42,932 nucleotides of DNA from Bacteroidales bacterium (lineage in GTDB: Bacteria > Bacteroidota > Bacteroidia > Bacteroidales > P3). The DNA lies in NCBI GenBank assembly GCA_017480185.1, contig JAFVBC010000034.1, forward strand, positions 1 to 42,932, read 5' to 3'. A model generated the notes under the pieces. The model ran no database searches. It was not told the origin of the DNA and saw only the letters and a program-made list of their open reading frames with translations. A program made the position numbers and the translations under genes. Below are positions 35,454-42,882 of this stretch, piece after piece. Within the stretch, counting starts at the first letter, position 1. Every line of letters starts with the position of its first letter.

Positions 35454-36029
35454 ATGCTCTACGTCATTGGCGGCTGTAATGGGGCAGGGAAAACCACAGC
35501 CTCCTACGCCATGCTCCCCGACATTTTGGAATGTAGGGAGTTTGTCAATGCCGACGAGATTGCAAAAGGTCTTTCGCCGTTCAATCCTGGAGGGGTTACC
35601 ATCAAGGCCGGCCGACTGATGATAAGCCGAATAGAGGAGTTGCTGGCAGAGGAGGTGTCGTTCTCGGTCGAGACGACGTTGGCCACGCGGTCGTACGTCG
35701 GCTTGGTGCGTCGTGCACGAAGCAAGGGCTATCGGGTGTCGTTGCTTTACTTTTGGCTAAATTCGGTCGAACTTGCCATGCACCGAGTGGCAGAACGGGT
35801 GGCCAACGGAGGCCACGATGTAAGGGGTGAAGTTGTGTGCAGACGCTACTATGGCGGTCTGCGAAATTTGTTTGATTTGTATACCCCAGAGGTCGATTTT
35901 TGGACTATTTACGACAATAGCGAATCGCCACGTCAGCTTGTTGCATCGGGTGGATGCGACATGGTGACGAAAGTGTACCTCGCGGAAGTGTACAACTATA
36001 TGCAGAAGTTATGTCAGAGCAAGAGATAA
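35454..36029 (+). CDS. Zeta-toxin-family P-loop kinase
   Basis: 191 residues. Walker A at 6-15 (GGCNGAGKTT), then FVNADEIAKGLSPFNPG, the family ETT motif FSVETTLATRSYV, and RVANGGHDV followed by CRRYYGGLRNLFDLYTP and WTIYDNSE. These match COG4185/zeta-toxin-like ATPases, some of which phosphorylate UDP-GlcNAc. No epsilon antitoxin homologue precedes it; a 60-residue gene overlaps its end by 19 bases. Could be a toxin of a toxin-antitoxin pair or a housekeeping sugar kinase. Confidence 0.85.
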   Translation: MLYVIGGCNGAGKTTASYAMLPDILECREFVNADEIAKGLSPFNPGGVTIKAGRLMISRIEELLAEEVSFSVETTLATRSYVGLVRRARSKGYRVSLLYFWLNSVELAMHRVAERVANGGHDVRGEVVCRRYYGGLRNLFDLYTPEVDFWTIYDNSESPRQLVASGGCDMVTKVYLAEVYNYMQKLCQSKR

Positions 36030-36193
36030 AAGAATTGGAAACCAAGTTGTCGGAGGGGCTGTTGCTTGCCGAGAAACGCATGTTGCAAGAAAAAGCCCAA
36101 AGAAACGAAAGCGTGGTGGTGCAATCGGTGGGTGGAGAAATACGCTATGTTTCGGCCAAGAAAATTATTGCAGAAAATGTGAAATTCCAGTAG
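36011..36193 (+). CDS. Small acidic/helical partner of the zeta-like kinase
   Basis: 60 residues. A charged N-terminal helix (SEQEIKELETKLSEGLLLAEKRMLQEKAQ) and a short strand-rich tail (VVVQSVGGEIRYVSAKKII). The ATG at 36011 lies inside the kinase gene, 19 bases of overlap, implying translational coupling. Small partners of this kind commonly follow zeta-like kinases in bacteria; an antitoxin role is inference. Confidence 0.7.
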   Translation: MSEQEIKELETKLSEGLLLAEKRMLQEKAQRNESVVVQSVGGEIRYVSAKKIIAENVKFQ

Positions 36194-36236
36194 TGGGGAA
36201 TCATACTAATGTTGCAAACTAAAACGAAATAGACTA

Positions 36237-38216
36237 ATGAGAAAACAAATCGTGGTTGTTGCCCTGCTGATGTTGGCCGCGTCGGTTGCGTGTGCGCAGG
36301 ACAAGATGTTGCAGTGGGACGAATTGATGTCGCGCGAACTATATCCCCAACGCGAGATGTGGGGTTTCCGCTTTGTGCCAGGCACTAACAAGGTGGTATA
36401 CAACACTCGCGATGGATTGCGCCTGTACGACGGGAAGAACACTTCGGAGTGTTCAAAAGAGCAGGCCGAGCAACTGCTGGGTTCGAAAAAAAGTATTCAT
36501 GAGGTTGAAAAGAAAGAGGATGGCTTGTATGTCGACGGACACCTTGTGGCCGAAGCCGATGGCTATAATGTGGTGGTGGGCGAGAGTGTTCATCGCAACG
36601 AGTTTGGTATAAGTGGAGGCCTGTTTTGGTCGCCGAAGCAGTCGAAGTTGGCTTTTTACAGAATGGATCAGAGCATGGTGGAGGACTATCCGTTGGTCGA
36701 TACCAAGGCGCGCGAGGCTACACCTCGCCTCATAAAATATCCTATGGCTGGCATGAAAAGCCACGAGGTGGAACTGGGCGTGTACGACTGTGCATCGCAA
36801 AAGGTGATTTATCTCAATACCCGTCGCGACACCACCGTTCACGAACGCGAAATGTATCTTACCAACATCACGTGGAGCCCCGACGAGCAATCGGTATACG
36901 TGGCTAAGGTCAACCGCGAGCAGAACCACATGTGGCTGGAACAATACTCGGCCTCGACGGGTCGGCTGGTAAAGGTGCTCTTCGAAGAGCAGAACTTGCG
37001 CTATGTCGAGCCTTGCGAACCCATGTATTTTACGCCTCGAGGCGACCAGTTTTTGTGGCTTTCGTTGCGCGATGGATATAAGCACTTCTATCTCTACAAG
37101 GCCGATGGCACGTTGGTAAAACAGCTAACCCATGGCGAATATGAGGTGGAGGGCTTTATTCAGTTTGACAAAAAGGGAGAGAATGTGTTTTTCTATGCCA
37201 ATAAAGACAACCTGGCAGGGCGTGATGCCTACCGCGTAAACTTGAAAAATGGCAAAATGGAGCGCGTCACCGATGCAGTGGGGGGCACTCACTCGGTGGT
37301 GATTAACGAGGCTGGAACTCACATGGTCGACGTGTGGAGTAGTGTGTCGACACCTGCATGTGCTTCCTATTGCAAGATTGGGACCAAGGCAGTGCGGCAG
37401 GAACTCTATAGAGCCGACAATCCACTAACAAAGCAGGGCTATGCCATGCCAGGTGTAGAACTGGGCACCATAAAGGCTGCCGATGCCGAAACCGACCTCT
37501 ATTACCGTCTCATTACACCTCCAAATATGGAGCGTGGCAAAAAGTATCCTACGCTCGTCTATGTCTATGGTGGCCCTCATTCACAGTTGGTTACCGATAG
37601 TTGGCTTGCTGGAGGTAATCTTTACTTCATGTTCCTTGCACAACAAGGCTATGTGGTGTTCACCGTTGATAATCGTGGCACCGACCATCGTGGCTTTGAG
37701 TTTGAAAGTTGCACCCACCGCCGTTTGGGTCAGATAGAGTTGTCAGACCAGATGGAAGGGGTGAAATTCTTGCAAAGCCTGCCCTATGTCGACACGGCTC
37801 GCATGGGAGTTGAGGGGTGGAGCTTTGGAGGTTTTATGACAATTACCATGAAGCTGGCGCATCCCGAGGTGTTTAAGGTGGGGTGTGCTGGTGGCCCTGT
37901 CATAGATTGGAAGTGGTACGAGATAATGTATGGCGAACGCTATATGGACACCCCACAGGAAAACCCCGAAGGTTATGAGGCCGTAAGTCTATTGGGAAAG
38001 GCTAAAAATCTTGACGGAAGGCTGCTCGTGATACACGGTGCCGAAGACAACACCGTGGTGTGGCAACACTCGCTTGAGTTTATTGAACGTTGCATCAACA
38101 ACTATCGTCAAGTTGACTACTTTGTCTACCCCCACCACGAACACAACGTCTTGGGGCGTGAACGCTTGCACCTCTACCAGAAGATGTTCCAGTACTACGA
38201 AGATCACTTGAAATAG
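36237..38216 (+). CDS. Dipeptidyl-peptidase IV-type serine peptidase (S9)
   Basis: 659 residues, somewhat short for the family (about 700-730). Signal peptide 1-20 (LLMLAASVACAQD). An N-terminal beta-propeller is followed by an alpha/beta-hydrolase domain with Ser529 in GWSFGGF, Asp604 in HGAEDNTV and the terminal His near 636 in PHHEHNV. An EE-like motif for substrate N-terminus binding is not clearly seen. Probably periplasmic, removing dipeptides after proline; works with other peptidases in peptide-based metabolism. Possibly separate from the upstream pair (43-base gap). Confidence 0.92.
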   Translation: MRKQIVVVALLMLAASVACAQDKMLQWDELMSRELYPQREMWGFRFVPGTNKVVYNTRDGLRLYDGKNTSECSKEQAEQLLGSKKSIHEVEKKEDGLYVDGHLVAEADGYNVVVGESVHRNEFGISGGLFWSPKQSKLAFYRMDQSMVEDYPLVDTKAREATPRLIKYPMAGMKSHEVELGVYDCASQKVIYLNTRRDTTVHEREMYLTNITWSPDEQSVYVAKVNREQNHMWLEQYSASTGRLVKVLFEEQNLRYVEPCEPMYFTPRGDQFLWLSLRDGYKHFYLYKADGTLVKQLTHGEYEVEGFIQFDKKGENVFFYANKDNLAGRDAYRVNLKNGKMERVTDAVGGTHSVVINEAGTHMVDVWSSVSTPACASYCKIGTKAVRQELYRADNPLTKQGYAMPGVELGTIKAADAETDLYYRLITPPNMERGKKYPTLVYVYGGPHSQLVTDSWLAGGNLYFMFLAQQGYVVFTVDNRGTDHRGFEFESCTHRRLGQIELSDQMEGVKFLQSLPYVDTARMGVEGWSFGGFMTITMKLAHPEVFKVGCAGGPVIDWKWYEIMYGERYMDTPQENPEGYEAVSLLGKAKNLDGRLLVIHGAEDNTVVWQHSLEFIERCINNYRQVDYFVYPHHEHNVLGRERLHLYQKMFQYYEDHLK

Positions 38217-38251
38217 GTATTCGTTAGGTTTCGTAGTAATAAGGAGGTAAA

Positions 38252-38294
38252 TTGCAGAAGGCCCATCGTTGTTTCAACGATGGGCCTTCTGCAA
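38252..38294. terminator. Perfect 20-bp hairpin between convergent genes
   Basis: TTGCAGAAGGCCCATCGTTG (38252-38271), loop TTT, and its exact reverse complement (38275-38294). No T run follows on either strand, but the stem between convergent genes suits bidirectional termination or transcript stabilisation. Confidence 0.65.
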
Positions 38295-38404
38295 TGGTAG
38301 GTATATGATGCGCTTATAGCAATATGCCCAGCCGCAACGCAAGTATTGGGTGGGGATGTTGCACTGTTTGCGTTCGTGCCTTGCGGCGGTTGTTGTGGGG
38401 AGTG

Positions 38405-38779
38405 TCAGTCGTCGTTCTTAGCGTTGGGGACGGCGAAAATAACTGTGAGCGCGCCAATGGCTCCAGCTATGGGCACTATGATGCGAGCAATGGAGCCTGC
38501 AGGAATGAATACAAATGTTGAGAGCAATACCATGGTTACCATGATGCCCACGGCTCCTGCCTTTTGACTGACAGTCATGCCTCCACGACGATGGTAATTG
38601 CGAATGTATTTACCCAACCACGAGTTGAGCAGCCATTGTTGCAGACGTGGTGATGAGCGGTAGAAGAGCCACGATGCAAGTAAAAGAAATGGTGTGGTAG
38701 GCAGTCCAGGTACGACTACCCCAAGAGCTCCTAAACCCACAAATATCATTCCCAATGCAACAAGTAGATATTTTTTCAT
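38405..38779 (-). CDS. DUF454 (YbaN-like) inner-membrane protein
   Basis: 124 residues. Opens LLVALGMIFVGLGALGVVVPGLPTTPFLLLASWLFYRSSPR, the DUF454 signature, followed by WLLNSWLGKYIRNYHRRGGMT and two further hydrophobic segments. Function unknown. The promoter box lies 5 bases before ATG, so the mRNA is nearly leaderless or starts at the ATG. Confidence 0.93.
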   Translation of the reverse strand: MKKYLLVALGMIFVGLGALGVVVPGLPTTPFLLLASWLFYRSSPRLQQWLLNSWLGKYIRNYHRRGGMTVSQKAGAVGIMVTMVLLSTFVFIPAGSIARIIVPIAGAIGALTVIFAVPNAKNDD

Positions 38780-38783
38780 GGTG

Positions 38784-38791
38784 CAAATATA
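38784..38791 (-). promoter_or_regulatory. -7 box of the DUF454 gene
   Basis: TATATTTG on the - strand, only 4 bases between box and ATG, predicting a leaderless or near-leaderless mRNA. Confidence 0.45.
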
Positions 38792-38921
38792 TGTCTTTTT
38801 CTACATACGTGATTGCTCCCGAAATTGCAGAGGGGTGAGGGGTATGCTTTTTTTGATGTTGAGGGCAATAACAGTGGGTCTATTGCGTTACTGAATGTGC
38901 ATTTATTTGGAGAAAAGAATT

Positions 38922-39551
38922 ATGTTTACAGGAATAATTGAAACAACGGCTCGTGTTGTTAACATAGAAAAAGACAACACGAATTTTCATTTCACACTTG
39001 AAGTGCCGTTTGCTAATGAATTGGCCATTGATCAAAGTATGGCGCATGATGGATGTTGCTTGACGGTGGTGAGGGTTGATAAAGAACGAAAGCAATATGT
39101 GGTTACCGCGATGGATGAGACGATGATGAAGACCAATTTGTCGACTTGGCAGGTGGGTACAGAAGTCAATGTCGAACGCTCAATGCGCATGGATGGGCGT
39201 TTTGATGGCCATATTGTGCAAGGACATGTCGACCAAACGGCGCGTTGTATGCGTGTGGTTGATGATAATGGGTCGTGGCGGTTCTATTTCGAATACGATG
39301 CGGCGAAGGCTCCGAGTATTACTGTTCCCAAAGGCTCGATAAGCATCAATGGTGTAAGCCTAACGGTTGTTGATAGTCAGCCAGGAATGTTCAGTGTGGC
39401 GATTATCCCATACACATATCAAGTAACCAATTTTCACAACTTCAAAGAAGGAACAATTGTTAATATTGAGTTCGATGTGTTCGGTAAATACGTACAACGT
39501 TTGCTTGAACAATATATGCCCAACTTCAAATCAAATACCGACAAGATATGA
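38922..39551 (+). CDS. ribE: Riboflavin synthase alpha chain
   Basis: 209 residues. Dismutates two lumazines to riboflavin plus a pyrimidine. Two-fold lumazine-binding barrels: MFTGIIETTARV at the start, DGCCLTVV, TNLSTWQVGTEVNVERSM, DGHIVQGHVDQTAR, then the second barrel SISINGVSLTVVD and IPYTYQVTNFHN. GGAGAA lies before ATG 38922. Its stop overlaps the ATG of sodB (ATGA). Confidence 0.95.
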   Translation: MFTGIIETTARVVNIEKDNTNFHFTLEVPFANELAIDQSMAHDGCCLTVVRVDKERKQYVVTAMDETMMKTNLSTWQVGTEVNVERSMRMDGRFDGHIVQGHVDQTARCMRVVDDNGSWRFYFEYDAAKAPSITVPKGSISINGVSLTVVDSQPGMFSVAIIPYTYQVTNFHNFKEGTIVNIEFDVFGKYVQRLLEQYMPNFKSNTDKI

Positions 39552-40138
39552 AACCTATTATGCCCCAAGAAAACATTTTTGCTTTTGATCAGTTGCCATA
39601 TACGGCTCTTGAAGGTGCAATCAGTGCCCAAACATTGTCGTTCCACCATGGGAAGCACCTGAAAACGTATGTCGACAACATGAACAAGATGTTGCCCGAC
39701 AGCGGATTGCAGGGCTTGTCGTTGCAGGATGTGGTGCGTCAAAGCACGGGTGCTCTGCGCAACAACGCTGGCCAAGTACTCAACCATGTTATGTATTTTG
39801 AGCAATTCTGTACGGGTGGACGCTCGATGAGCAGCAAGATGGAATCCTTGCTGGTGCGTGATTTTGGCTCGGTTGAAGCTTTTAAGACCGAATTTGAACA
39901 AAAAGGAACTTCGCTATTCGGATCTGGTTGGGTGTGGCTATCGGTCGATGAAAATGGACGTTTGGTAATTACACAAGAAAAGGATGCTGCTAATCCTGTA
40001 CAAAAAGGGTTGTCGCCATTGCTGACCTTTGATGTATGGGAACATGCCTATTACCTTGATTTCCAAAACCGCAGGGCTGACTACTTGAAGGCTATGTGGG
40101 CTGTAGTTGACTGGAATGTGGTTGAAAGTAGATTATGA
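39548..40138 (+). CDS. sodB: Fe/Mn superoxide dismutase
   Basis: 196 residues. Ligands by pattern: H33 (SFHHGKHLKTYV), H80 (VLNHVMYFEQF), D162 and H166 (FDVWEHAYYLDF). Q76 in NNAGQVLNH sits at the iron-SOD position, so an iron or cambialistic enzyme is likely. Two usually conserved aromatic positions differ (VLNHVMYF for VWNHTFYW). Cytoplasmic O2-radical defence. Overlaps ribE and the PqqD-like gene by ATGA on both sides, an unusual coupling. Confidence 0.95.
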   Translation: MKPIMPQENIFAFDQLPYTALEGAISAQTLSFHHGKHLKTYVDNMNKMLPDSGLQGLSLQDVVRQSTGALRNNAGQVLNHVMYFEQFCTGGRSMSSKMESLLVRDFGSVEAFKTEFEQKGTSLFGSGWVWLSVDENGRLVITQEKDAANPVQKGLSPLLTFDVWEHAYYLDFQNRRADYLKAMWAVVDWNVVESRL

Positions 40139-40404
40139 GGATTGACGGTAGGGCGCATTTGCGCGAGGTGGCAGGCGAGCATGTTATTATTGTTCAGCAT
40201 GCTGGTTTGACCGACATGTCGCGCATTGTAGCTTTTAACGAGAGCTCACGGATGCTTTTCGAGAATTTGAAAGGCAAAGATTTTACACGGGAAGAGGCCG
40301 CTTCGCTGCTGTGTGAACACTATGAGGTTGATGAAACCACGGCCATGGCTGATGCCCAGGCCTGGATTGAACAGATGCGTGAGCAACATTTGATTGTTGA
40401 TTAA
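40135..40404 (+). CDS. PqqD-family protein (peptide-recognition-like winged helix)
   Basis: 89 residues. AFNESSRMLFENLKGKDFTREEAASLLCEHYEVDETTAMADAQAWIEQM follows the PqqD winged-helix pattern (N-t---i---l-g--t-eei---l---y), the fold that recognises leader peptides in RiPP pathways. Such PqqD genes followed by a PEPCK/HprK-like kinase and an S24/S26-like peptidase recur in Bacteroidetes without a known product. ATG overlaps the sodB stop. Confidence 0.85.
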   Translation: MRIDGRAHLREVAGEHVIIVQHAGLTDMSRIVAFNESSRMLFENLKGKDFTREEAASLLCEHYEVDETTAMADAQAWIEQMREQHLIVD

Positions 40405-41271
40405 GTGGAGCCGAAAGCGAGTATCATACTCAGTCTTGCGGGGTTGCGGCTGGAAATCTGCGGAGAACACCTATCGGTAGGTATTTTGCACATCGAAGGT
40501 TTCCCCGTGTTCGTCGTGTCGAAATCGCATGTAGACAAAAGAGTGGTTGAGGACAGTACTCTGCAAGGGCTGTCCTTTCATATTGACGGTGGTTTTCCTA
40601 TTCTCAATGGCGCACTTACCACCACTTTCGGTCGTGATGAAGAAGGCCGTATTTGCTATTCGTTTGGCGACCTGTGTTGGCTCGCTTATAATCCACAAAA
40701 TCCCGACGAGGTGCGTCTCTCGTCGTGTCATGATCTTTATGTAATGCGTTTTGCCCTGTGGGTTGCTACGGGTTTGTTGGGCGTCACATGTGGTGTTGTT
40801 CCAGTTCATTCGTCGGTTGTTGTGTGTCAAGGACGTGCGGTGATGTGCTTGGGCGAGAGTGGAACAGGCAAGAGTACCCACACAAAATTGTGGCAAGAGA
40901 CGTTTGACGATGTGATGCTTCTCAACGATGATTGCCCATTGGTAGCCGTAAGGGGGACAGATGTGTGGGTGTATGGTTCTCCGTGGAGCGGAAAAACTCC
41001 TTGTTATGTCAACGCTGGATACCCACTTGCTGCAATGGGGCGCATAAGGCAGGCAAAACATAATTTGATAAGACGGCTATCGACGATTGAGGCTATTGCG
41101 GCCGTTATGCCATCATGCCCACCGTCATTGCAAAAGGAATCGCAGATGCTCGACGAAGTTGCAAGCTTTGTAGGCGGTGTGGTAAAGAATGTTCCTATAT
41201 ACATGCTTGATTGTTTGCCCGATGCTGATGCTGCACATGTGTGCAGGGATGTCGTATTTGCACAAGTATGA
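40405..41271 (+). CDS. HprK/PEPCK-like P-loop kinase
   Basis: 288 residues from GTG 40405, immediately after the PqqD-like stop with no spacer. Walker A GESGTGKSTHTK (150-161), acidic LLNDDCP (172-178) and GSPWSGKTP (191-199) match HPr-kinase/PEPCK-like kinases, related to kinases that phosphorylate lasso-type peptides. N-terminal 110 residues hold no known domain. Substrate unknown; the neighbouring PqqD-like protein might present it (inference). Confidence 0.85.
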   Translation: MEPKASIILSLAGLRLEICGEHLSVGILHIEGFPVFVVSKSHVDKRVVEDSTLQGLSFHIDGGFPILNGALTTTFGRDEEGRICYSFGDLCWLAYNPQNPDEVRLSSCHDLYVMRFALWVATGLLGVTCGVVPVHSSVVVCQGRAVMCLGESGTGKSTHTKLWQETFDDVMLLNDDCPLVAVRGTDVWVYGSPWSGKTPCYVNAGYPLAAMGRIRQAKHNLIRRLSTIEAIAAVMPSCPPSLQKESQMLDEVASFVGGVVKNVPIYMLDCLPDADAAHVCRDVVFAQV

Positions 41272-42032
41272 TAGTTGACAATACCCTTTTTTTTAATTTA
41301 GCATGTGAATCTCTGACGCGTGGCGAAACCGTCAGAATTAGGCTTGTGGGGCATAGTATGTCGCCAATACTAAAGGAGGGCGACTTGCTTTGCATTGTGC
41401 CCTTTAAGGGGGATGTGTGTGTGGGCGACGTGGTGCTGTTCAGATATGGCAGTGATTATTTGCTCCACAGAGTGAGAAAAAAAAGTGGCTCGATGCTTGA
41501 AATGCAGGGCGACCATTGCCGAAGTGTGGAACATGCTACGATTAGCGATGTGGTGGGTGTGTTGCAAAGTGTTGAGAGACAGGATGGAAAAACGATGAAT
41601 GTGGGAAGTGGTGAGTGGGAAAGATTGTCGCGACGCTCCATTAGGCTCAATGTTTGCCGCAACATGTTGCTTAAAATCGTCGATAAGAATGGTAGAAAGC
41701 GGCTACGATGGTGGTATTTTACCATCTTGGCTCTACTGATGTGGCTACCGTTAAATGGTTTTGATTTGCAACTGAACAACTACGTGCTCGGCATTCGGGC
41801 AGATCATTTGCTGCATGCCTCGGTGTATATTCCTTGCAGTTGGTTCATAGTAGACTTGTTTCAACGCCGTAGATGGTGGGCTGTCGTAGTGGCATGTGGA
41901 GTCGGTCTGTTGACCGAAAGTGTGCAGTACATATTACCATATCGTGGATTTGACATAAACGACATGGTGGCAAACACGATAGGGGTGCTGCTTGGATGGG
42001 CAATATTTTTACTTCTGAGGCAGAGGAAGTAG
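41268..42032 (+). CDS. Fusion of SipW/Sec11-type signal peptidase and VanZ-like domain
   Basis: 254 residues. N-terminal domain: VGHSMSPILKEGDL with Ser30, and GDVVLFRYGSDYLLHRVRKKSG with His67 in the position of the SipW/Sec11 Ser-His dyad rather than the usual Lys. Residues about 90-115 finish this domain. From about 150 a VanZ-like part with four helices carries DHLLHASVYI and LLTESVQYILPYRGFDINDMVANTIG. ATG overlaps the kinase stop. The peptidase active site could instead act on the cluster's own substrate. The last 24 bases overlap the convergent NUDIX gene. Confidence 0.85.
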   Translation: MIVDNTLFFNLACESLTRGETVRIRLVGHSMSPILKEGDLLCIVPFKGDVCVGDVVLFRYGSDYLLHRVRKKSGSMLEMQGDHCRSVEHATISDVVGVLQSVERQDGKTMNVGSGEWERLSRRSIRLNVCRNMLLKIVDKNGRKRLRWWYFTILALLMWLPLNGFDLQLNNYVLGIRADHLLHASVYIPCSWFIVDLFQRRRWWAVVVACGVGLLTESVQYILPYRGFDINDMVANTIGVLLGWAIFLLLRQRK

Positions 42033-42494
42033 TTTGCCGTTGAGGATGGCCAATGTGAGTGTGTCGGCTACGTAGACCAGTTTTAGGGAGAAAAAATCGT
42101 GCTTGGGCTCGGCTAACAGGCGTAGGAATATTTTGTCACCCTCCCAAAGGTTAAGTTTTTCGATGTGGGTTTTGTTTACCCACTCAAGGTCGCCTTCGTT
42201 GCAGACCGATATAATGTCGCCATGCCAGCGGTCGGCAGTGAAAAGGTGCATGTACTCGTTGGGCCACGTGTCGGAGATGAATGTTACGATGCCACGATAG
42301 TGCCAGCGATCTATTTCCAGACCTGTTTCTTCTTTCACCTCGCGCAACATGCACTCGTCGGGACTTTCTGTGGCCTCGCATTTGCCTCCCACACCAATCC
42401 ATTTGTCGTGCGATGCGTCAACAGCCTTCTTGGTGCGGTGCAGCATAAGGTAACGCTCGCCGTCGTCGATATAGCAAAGGGTGGTTTGTTTCAT
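42009..42494 (-). CDS. NUDIX hydrolase (MutT/8-oxo-dGTPase-like)
   Basis: 161 residues. The NUDIX box GGKCEATESPDECMLREVKEETGL is intact (G-x5-E-x7-REVxEExGL). Early LCYIDDGERYLMLHRT and TFISDTWPNEYMHLF resemble the MutT-like 8-oxo-dGTP subgroup, so it may clean oxidised nucleotides; substrate not proved. Convergent overlap of 24 bases with the peptidase-VanZ gene. Confidence 0.9.
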   Translation of the reverse strand: MKQTTLCYIDDGERYLMLHRTKKAVDASHDKWIGVGGKCEATESPDECMLREVKEETGLEIDRWHYRGIVTFISDTWPNEYMHLFTADRWHGDIISVCNEGDLEWVNKTHIEKLNLWEGDKIFLRLLAEPKHDFFSLKLVYVADTLTLAILNGKLLPLPQK

Positions 42495-42506
42495 TGAGAA
42501 TGGGTT

Positions 42507-42536
42507 ATAAAAAAAAGACCGATTCTTTCGGTCTTT
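42507..42536 (-). terminator. Intrinsic terminator of the 45-codon gene
   Basis: On the - strand AAAGACCGA, loop of 5, TCGGTCTTT, then a run of T (the A run 42509-42516). It ends transcripts from the promoter at 42785-42814 before the NUDIX gene. Confidence 0.85.
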
Positions 42537-42569
42537 AATCGCTTTGGATAAAGTGAGCGTGATGAACGA

Positions 42570-42707
42570 TTAGTTCTCGGCGTTGATTATGGCTTTGTGG
42601 ACTGCGTTCCAACCTGCAGCGGTGATGCCCCAGTTGTTGGTGGAGTTCTTGTTGCCGTTGATTCTCACTTTTCTTCTTTTCACTTTTTTGTTTGCATTGA
42701 TACCCAT
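42570..42707 (-). CDS. 45-residue basic Asn-rich protein with its own promoter and terminator
   Basis: MGINANKKVKRRKVRINGNK at the N-terminus, then NSTNNWGITAAGWNAVHKAI and a short INAEN end. Basic first 20 residues (KKVKRRKVR), nine or so Asn, two Trp, no Cys, no signal peptide. A strong promoter lies 78 bases upstream and a terminator 34 bases downstream, so it is a monocistronic unit of about 270 bases. The opposite strand frame (42583-42864) is its hydrophobic antisense and is not supported. Family not recognised; a nucleic-acid-binding or peptide-precursor role would be speculation. Confidence 0.7.
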   Translation of the reverse strand: MGINANKKVKRRKVRINGNKNSTNNWGITAAGWNAVHKAIINAEN

Positions 42708-42784
42708 TTCAATATGCTTTTTGTTTGTTTATCTTGTTGATCTACGGAGCGCTATATGCGATAATAGATTGCATATGCAGACTG

Positions 42785-42814
42785 CAAATTTACAGTCTTT
42801 TTTCATTTTACAAA
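42785..42814 (-). promoter_or_regulatory. Strong promoter of the 45-codon gene
   Basis: On the - strand TTTG (42811-42814), 18 bases, TAAATTTG (42785-42792): the best promoter match in the window. It gives a leader of about 70 bases rich in hairpins (GCATATGC at 42770-42777 region). Confidence 0.8.
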
Positions 42815-42882
42815 CTTTTTTTTACTCCGTGCCGCACTTGCATGTGGTTTTGAGGACAGGATGATTGCGTAGATACTTCGGC

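Noticed and set aside
42583..42864. Hydrophobic 93-codon + strand frame at the right end
   Set aside because: It is antisense of the 45-codon gene, whose promoter and terminator read the other way; hydrophobicity follows from Asn/Lys codons on the opposite strand.
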